From: Acinetobacter sp. UBA801
GTDB lineage: Bacteria; Pseudomonadota; Gammaproteobacteria; Pseudomonadales; Moraxellaceae
Direction: 5' to 3'
Assembly: GCA_002296655.1 (NCBI GenBank)
Contig: DBIN01000040.1
Location: 1-59,039 of the forward strand
Length of the DNA stretch: 59,039 nt
Shown: positions 55,005 through 59,039 of the stretch, one piece after another
How positions within the stretch are numbered: the stretch's first letter is position 1
Layout of the letters: the number at the start of each line of letters is the position of its first letter
Made by a program: the position numbers and the translations under genes
The notes under the pieces: model-generated
What the model saw: only the letters and a program-made list of their open reading frames with translations
Databases searched by the model: none
What the model was told of the DNA's origin: nothing

Positions 55005-55303
55005 GCTTCACCTCGTATTTCTTTTGCCAGTTTCAGTGCTGTACGAATATCATTTTGCTGTGTAGATTTATCTCCACCTGCGAGCAAGAGCAAAATTTCA
55101 CTCCCATGCTGCATGAAATAAATACGGTAGCCAGGACCAAAGAAAAATCTCAATTCAGATACATAATCACCAACAGGTGAAGTATCACCCAAATTTCCCA
55201 GTTCTACCCGACGCAAACGAGCATTAATACGTGCCTTCGCTTGCGTGTCTTTTAATGAGTCAAACCATGCAGCATAAGATTGAGTGGTTATAATTTTATA
55301 CAT
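55001..55303 (-). CDS. RelE/ParE-superfamily killer protein (HI1419 type)
   Basis: 100 residues. AWFDSLKDTQAKARINARLRRVELGNLGD, SELRFFFGPGYRIYFMQ and LLLLAGGDKSTQQNDI are the addiction-module killer signatures; Arg in GYRIYF and the final basic residues resemble catalytic RelE-like positions. No ribosome-binding site precedes ATG 55303. An inverted repeat at 55309-55326 overlaps the likely promoter. Confidence 0.88.
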   Translation of the reverse strand: MYKIITTQSYAAWFDSLKDTQAKARINARLRRVELGNLGDTSPVGDYVSELRFFFGPGYRIYFMQHGSEILLLLAGGDKSTQQNDIRTALKLAKEIRGEA

Positions 55304-55308
55304 TTAAT

Positions 55309-55326
55309 TGTAATCTATAGTTTACA
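55309..55326 (-). promoter_or_regulatory. Palindromic operator of the HI1419/HI1420-type module
   Basis: TGTAA/TTACA arms around a central CTATAG-containing segment, starting six bases before the toxin ATG. The central TATAGA could be the -10 itself, giving a very short or absent leader. Confidence 0.5.
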
Positions 55327-55408
55327 GTTTAAGAAGTTTATTTTTGTTGTCTAGCTCAATAGAGCTTAGCTAATTGCAAAAATGCGCAACGCTTCACATA
55401 AAAATACG

Positions 55409-55648
55409 CTATTGATACTTCTGCTTCACTTGAGCCGCGATATCTTTTAGGCTGAGTGTACTTTCGCCACTATTCTCGCCTGCTTCAATCGCTCGCTTCA
55501 AAGCTACAGTTTGATTTTCTTGCTGTTCCAATAATCTTAATGCAGATCGCATCACTTCGCTGGTTGAACCATAACATCCAGATTCAATCAGTTTGCTCAT
55601 AAAGTCATCGAGTTGTGGGTCAATTGTTACACTCGTAGTTCTCGCCAT
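55409..55648 (-). CDS. ParD-like ribbon-helix-helix antitoxin without toxin
   Basis: 79 residues from ATG 55648, with AAGG seven bases upstream. MARTTSVTIDPQLDDFMSKLIESG and GSTSEVMRSALRLLEQQE match ParD/CopG antitoxins; the C-terminal tail is acidic then basic. A ParE toxin normally follows directly; here the next 105 bp are noncoding and then an unrelated toxin-first module begins. It may be an orphan or a hybrid partner. Confidence 0.75.
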   Translation of the reverse strand: MARTTSVTIDPQLDDFMSKLIESGCYGSTSEVMRSALRLLEQQENQTVALKRAIEAGENSGESTLSLKDIAAQVKQKYQ

Positions 55649-56054
55649 TAGCATGCCTTATTGTATAAATAGATCATACAGTTCTAACATAAATGCCTTT
55701 ATCTGAGCAAAATTTCAACGCTACTTCAATTTCACACATGAAATCAATTTCATAATGAATACCCCTCTCTTTTTTAAAGAGAGCTTGGGAGAGATTTTCA
55801 ACATTGGTATCTTCAACCTTAGCGATGCCTTAGTCAATTGACGATATTTAACGCGCTTGTTAATATAATTTTTGTATAGTCGTCAGGCTGAGTTCTTCTT
55901 ATAAGTCTGCATGAGCTTGGTAATATCTATATTTCAAGAAAATAAATAAAAACAATGTAAAACAAATATTTATACAAAAAAATCAACCATTTACCACAGC
56001 AAGATGATTCAAAATCAGGCTGAGTTGAAATTGTCTTTTATCTAACACAACAAC
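55649..56054. other. AT-rich intergenic region with a hairpin repeat
   Basis: About 400 bp between the ParD-like gene and the next TA module. It holds one 45-bp hairpin element (55756-55800) related to one near 56.9 kb; otherwise no gene, promoter or known repeat was recognised. Confidence 0.6.
55756..55800. repeat. 45-bp hairpin element, copy A
   Basis: Identical at 37 of 45 positions to copy B (56947-56991). The CCTCTC/GAGAG stem with TTTTTTAAA centre differs from copy B's CCTCCC/GGGAGG mainly by compensated changes. Confidence 0.65.
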
Positions 56055-56084
56055 ATTCCATCAATGGAATATAAAGAGTATAAT
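56055..56084 (+). promoter_or_regulatory. Promoter and palindrome of RelE/HigB-type module
   Basis: -10 TATAAT (56079-56084) only five bases before the ATG at 56090. A perfect ATTCCA/TGGAAT palindrome (56055-56060 and 56065-56070) lies at the -35 position and may be the antitoxin operator. A leaderless mRNA is likely. Confidence 0.6.
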
Positions 56085-56089
56085 AAATC

Positions 56090-56449
56090 ATGTGGGATGT
56101 CGAATATACCGATGAGTTTGAACAATGGTGGGAAACTCTGACAGAGCAAGAGCAAATATCAATTGCTGCTTCAGTAGAACTTCTTGAAACTTTTGGTCCA
56201 AATCTAAAATTCCCACATAGCAGTGGAATTCATGGTACGCAAAAGTACGATCACCTGAGAGAATTAAGAACGCAACATCAAGGTCGCCCACTTCGTACCT
56301 TGTACGCTTTTGACCCAAGACGTACCGCAATTTTACTGATTGCTGGTGATAAAACTGGCGATGACCGTTGGTATGAGATCAATATCCCTATTGCAGAGCG
56401 TCTATATGATGATCATCTTAATCAATTGAAAAAAGAGGGTTTAATCTAA
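56090..56449 (+). CDS. RelE/HigB-type toxin (Gp49-like family)
   Basis: 119 residues. MWDVEYTDEFEQWWETLTEQEQ, FGPNLKFPHSSGIHGTQKYDHLRELRTQHQGRPLRTLYAFDP and AILLIAGDKTGDDRWYE match the RelE-like Gp49 family. Predicted ribosome-dependent or free mRNA cleavage. No ribosome-binding site is seen before ATG 56090. Stop overlaps the antitoxin start (TAATG). Confidence 0.88.
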   Translation: MWDVEYTDEFEQWWETLTEQEQISIAASVELLETFGPNLKFPHSSGIHGTQKYDHLRELRTQHQGRPLRTLYAFDPRRTAILLIAGDKTGDDRWYEINIPIAERLYDDHLNQLKKEGLI

Positions 56450-56757
56450 TGGCAAAAAAATTTACTGCTCTACGTGCAAAAATGTCTGCCGACTCCCAAC
56501 AACAAGCACACCAACTTGCTCAACAGCACATGAGTGAAATGCCTTTGCAAGAGTTACGTCAAGCACGCGGGCTATCACAAAAAGTCATGGCCGATTTACT
56601 TAACGTTCAACAACCTGCAATTGCAAAATTAGAAAAGCGTACCGATATGTATGTTTCTACTTTACGCAGCCATATTGAAGCAATGGGAGGTCAATTAGAA
56701 GTGATTGCACGCTTTCCCGATGGCACAGTAAAAATCACGAATTTTTCAGAAATTTAG
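56449..56757 (+). CDS. XRE-family HigA-like antitoxin
   Basis: 102 residues. Helix-turn-helix LRQARGLSQKVMADLLNVQQPAIAKLEKR (about 38-66) followed by YVSTLRSHIEAMGGQLEVIARFPDG, typical of antitoxins paired with Gp49-like toxins. It would bind the toxin and the palindrome upstream. Coupled to the toxin by a one-base overlap. Confidence 0.9.
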   Translation: MAKKFTALRAKMSADSQQQAHQLAQQHMSEMPLQELRQARGLSQKVMADLLNVQQPAIAKLEKRTDMYVSTLRSHIEAMGGQLEVIARFPDGTVKITNFSEI

Positions 56758-56810
56758 TTTATGCTCTGAACTCTCATCTACAAGAAGGACTTCTCCTTGA
56801 GGCATGAGTT

Positions 56811-57062
56811 TTTGAATCCGCCTCCTTGCACCATACATGGCTCACCTTTTTCAAATCCCCCTCAATCCCCCTCAATCCCCCTCAATCCCCCTTTGATAAA
56901 GGGGGAAGCTTGAAAAGCATGTTTGCACAATAAATAAATTTTATGATGAATGTTCCTCCCTTTTTTAAAGGGAGGTTAGGAGGGATTTTCACCATATTTG
57001 GCTTATATTTTTTGAATCCCCCTCCTTGCGCCATATATGGCTCACCTTTTTCAAAGGGGGAA
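56811..57062. repeat. Repeat block: 45-bp direct repeats, 10-bp tandem units and hairpins
   Basis: A 45-bp segment at 56811-56855 recurs at 57011-57055 with three differences, exactly 200 bp apart. Between them are three tandem CTCAATCCCC units (56861-56890), a CCCCCTTTGATAAAGGGGG hairpin (56888-56906), and hairpin copy B (56947-56991). The C-rich and G-rich halves are inverted relatives. It has no gene and looks like a miniature repetitive element. The rest of 56758-57099 holds nothing else recognised. Confidence 0.75.
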
Positions 57063-57099
57063 GCCACACAAGCATATTTTTTTAAATAGAATACTTAAA

Positions 57100-58731
57100 T
57101 CAGCGTGACGCGGCCTCATCCAATAAAGTCGTATAATCTACATTGACCTGCCATAAAGTGCTTAACAACCATAATTGCTTTTTGGCTTCTGCTTCATAGC
57201 CATTAAACGCCAACACCCGTGCATATTTCAATAAATCGTAGCGGGTTGGATAATTCAACACAATTTCATGAATATCCTGCAACTGTTCAGGCGTTTGCTG
57301 GCTATACGGATTTAAACGAATCCACGCAATGCGGCGGTTAAATTCTTCCAATACCAAAATACGATCTTGATGGGTGATTTTTTCAGGCGTTTGTTCGTAG
57401 CGTACCGACTGATTCAATTTAGGCACCATCATCTCATAATCACGATAAATCAGCACTAGTAACAATGCGCCAAGTACAAAAGTGCTGCGTAAATATAGTG
57501 GAGATAAAGTAAGACCTTTCACTACGCGCTGTGACTGAACCATGCCGATAATAAAACCTACAGGCAGCAAGAAGTAGGCATAGTTTTGTGGAAATTCCAG
57601 CATGGCATGTACGCTAAATACACCGAGCATTAAAATCCCCACAACCGATTCCACCGACTGGGTATATTTATGCAGTTGGTAGCCCCAATAACCCAGATAC
57701 GCCAAAAATGGCACACCGAGTATCACACCATTCCAAAGTAAAAAATCTAAAATAAAATTGTGTGCGCTACGAATCCACACAGGACCTTGCACAAATTCAC
57801 TGATCGTCACATACGCCACACTGGTTTGATGCCAACCATAGCCCCACCACGGTTGATGCTCAATCGCAGCGAGCATTTGCTGCCAAATCGCCAAGCGTGA
57901 CATATCACCTGTGGCGCGCTGCACCACATCAGGAGATTGCACCGAGAGGTCTGCACTTTGCGAGAGCAATTGACTAAAAGCAGGTGCGATAAAAATCAGC
58001 CCGATAAATGCGGCAAACCACAGTAAGCTATAGCGCCATTTAATCCGCATCACGCCACGGTATTGTTGATAGCCCAAATAGGTCAAGAGACACAGCGACG
58101 CCAACCATGACGTCCGTGATTGACTCAATACCACACCCACCAAAATCATGGCAGCAGCAATCACAATCCATACGGTTTTAATTTTTTGTTTTTCGTATAA
58201 ATATAGGCATGCCATGAGTGACATCATCAAAAAGGTCGCCATGTTATTCGGTTGGGCGAAATTGGCATAAGGACGTTGCCCGATTTTAATATCTACCATC
58301 ATAGGCAGGTATTGATCGATTGTGAGCCACTGGCAAATGGCCATGAATGCGGTAATACTTCCCACGCCAAGCAGCACATAACTAAAGCCTGCGAAGATGC
58401 GTTCACGTTCGCTGTTGTTTTGCGTGAGGTTGTAGCCAAAATTGATTGCTAGCCAAAAACTGAAGATATACACGCTGCTGAGCAAGGCTTTGTCAAAGAA
58501 GTAGACTAAGCCAAAGCCCCACTGAATGAGTGGAACACTGCACAGTGCCAGTAAGGGCAGGCTGATTTTAGGAATCTGTAATTTTTCTTTGAATAGACAG
58601 GCTGCAAGGGCAAACAGGGCAAAAAATGCGTAAAGTTCGCCTGTATAAGTCACCCACGGGCGGTAGTGTATGGGCAATAGCCATGCAAGGGAGATCAGAA
58701 TTGCTGCGATAAGTGCGAGCGTGAATTTCAT
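57100..58731 (-). CDS. pglL: PglL/Wzy_C-family O-oligosaccharyltransferase or O-antigen ligase
   Basis: Polytopic inner-membrane enzyme transferring a lipid-linked glycan to protein (pilin/O-glycosylation) or lipid A. 543 residues from ATG 58731; an in-frame upstream extension is not conserved. About 11-12 helices and a large periplasmic loop near residues 290-345, with WGYGWHQTSVAY and SAHNFILDFLLWNGVILG, the Wzy_C/PglL motif with its conserved His. C-terminal soluble part of about 130 residues matches PglL-type proteins. It is not next to a pilin gene, so the substrate (general O-glycosylation or pilin) is unclear. Confidence 0.82.
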   Translation of the reverse strand: MKFTLALIAAILISLAWLLPIHYRPWVTYTGELYAFFALFALAACLFKEKLQIPKISLPLLALCSVPLIQWGFGLVYFFDKALLSSVYIFSFWLAINFGYNLTQNNSERERIFAGFSYVLLGVGSITAFMAICQWLTIDQYLPMMVDIKIGQRPYANFAQPNNMATFLMMSLMACLYLYEKQKIKTVWIVIAAAMILVGVVLSQSRTSWLASLCLLTYLGYQQYRGVMRIKWRYSLLWFAAFIGLIFIAPAFSQLLSQSADLSVQSPDVVQRATGDMSRLAIWQQMLAAIEHQPWWGYGWHQTSVAYVTISEFVQGPVWIRSAHNFILDFLLWNGVILGVPFLAYLGYWGYQLHKYTQSVESVVGILMLGVFSVHAMLEFPQNYAYFLLPVGFIIGMVQSQRVVKGLTLSPLYLRSTFVLGALLLVLIYRDYEMMVPKLNQSVRYEQTPEKITHQDRILVLEEFNRRIAWIRLNPYSQQTPEQLQDIHEIVLNYPTRYDLLKYARVLAFNGYEAEAKKQLWLLSTLWQVNVDYTTLLDEAASR

Positions 58732-58817
58732 GGGGACATCATGCAAAAAAGATTTGAATATAATAATGAAAACCTGAAAAAAAAGGAGAGAATCTTCTTT
58801 TTTAACCAATAACTTTT

Positions 58818-58835
58818 AGGTAAATTGAGTTACCT
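58818..58835. repeat. Short inverted repeat near insertion-sequence end
   Basis: AGGTAA/TTACCT with a 6-base centre, 62 bp before the transposase start. Possibly part of the left end of the insertion element; the true terminal repeat cannot be confirmed without the right end. Confidence 0.35.
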
Positions 58836-58896
58836 TAAGTTGACAAAAATAACTAATCATGCGAAAAAAGTTTTTTTAGTTAACAGATGTTCACAC

Positions 58897-59039
58897 ATGC
58901 CTCGAATTGTTTCTGTACCACTTAGTTTAGAACAGCGAGAACGACTCATTTTTCTGGCCAAGCATGCAAAACATTGGCGTGAAAGACAACGTGCCCAAAC
59001 TATTCTCTGGCTTTCTGAAGGTAAAAGTGTTGCGGAAGT
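58897..59039 (+). mobile_element. Transposase 5' fragment (IS630-like), continues beyond window
   Basis: 47 codons from ATG 58897 to the window edge: MPRIVSVPLSLEQRERLIF, then KHAKHWRERQRAQTILWLSEGKSV, an N-terminal helix-turn-helix pattern typical of IS630-family or related transposases. Only the beginning is visible; family and intactness are not certain. Confidence 0.65.

Noticed and set aside
56861..56890. CRISPR-like array in the CTCAATCCCC repeats
   Set aside because: Units are 10 bp and contiguous without spacers, and no cas gene is near.
56882..57067. Small minus-strand open frame in the repeat block
   Set aside because: It is made entirely of repeat and hairpin sequence, with no ribosome-binding site or family match.

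Overview
The window looks like a chromosomal segment of an Acinetobacter species, probably not A. baumannii itself. Support comes from close matches to Acinetobacter-type proteins (an AbeM-like MATE pump, a CraA/MdfA-like MFS pump, a PglL-type O-oligosaccharyltransferase), the fimU-pilV-pilW-pilX-pilY1-pilE gene order, a SpoT whose synthetase domain has lost its signature residues, and the AT-rich codon use. Nearly all of it is conserved chromosomal housekeeping; the accessory parts are short insertions between operons.

Layout. 1-8.5 kb: a DEAD-box RNA helicase cut by the window edge, with a long leader; suhB; dxs; ribA; then hemN and hemF divergently arranged. 8.8-12.1 kb: a small membrane protein, aroE and a 607-residue acyl-CoA dehydrogenase. 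12.2-14.4 kb: an AT-rich HpaII-type (CCGG) restriction-modification pair. 14.5-19.1 kb: hemW, a small DMT transporter, abeM and an ABC1/UbiB kinase. 19.3-20.4 kb: a MazF-like/RelB-like toxin-antitoxin pair and rpmE2 (L31 type B) under a likely Zur operator. 20.6-28.3 kb: crcB, a HopJ-family protein, an exported protein, a methyltransferase, a Holliday-junction-resolvase-like protein divergent from an orphan ParA, a PerM-type permease, sodC, a DUF3817 protein and craA. A cluster of DnaA-box-like 9-mers lies between sodC and the DUF3817 gene. 28.4-34 kb: a pirin remnant, a lipoprotein, the divergent pair of a D-2-hydroxyglutarate-type dehydrogenase and serA, an EamA exporter and a hemerythrin protein. 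34.2-38.4 kb: truB, then a lipase foldase followed by two paralogous lipases. 38.5-40.7 kb: the rpsP-rimM-trmD-rplS operon. 40.8-48.4 kb: the type IV pilus minor-pilin/PilY1 operon. 48.6-54.6 kb: ispH, gmk, rpoZ, spoT, ridA, bfd and bfr. 54.7-57.1 kb: an accessory island with two toxin-first TA modules, an orphan ParD-like antitoxin and hairpin/tandem repeats. 57.1-59 kb: a PglL/Wzy_C-family ligase and the 5' end of a transposase.

The most notable observations are these. CCGG is almost absent from the whole window (six sites found by eye in 59 kb), in a genome that carries a CCGG restriction system. The bacterioferritin keeps its heme ligand but lacks most ferroxidase ligands. The sodC-DUF3817 gap holds a dense set of DnaA-box-like sites. 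rpmE2 and bfd have readable Zur and Fur operators. Several TA modules have operators or near-leaderless starts visible in the sequence. No tRNA, rRNA or CRISPR array was found.
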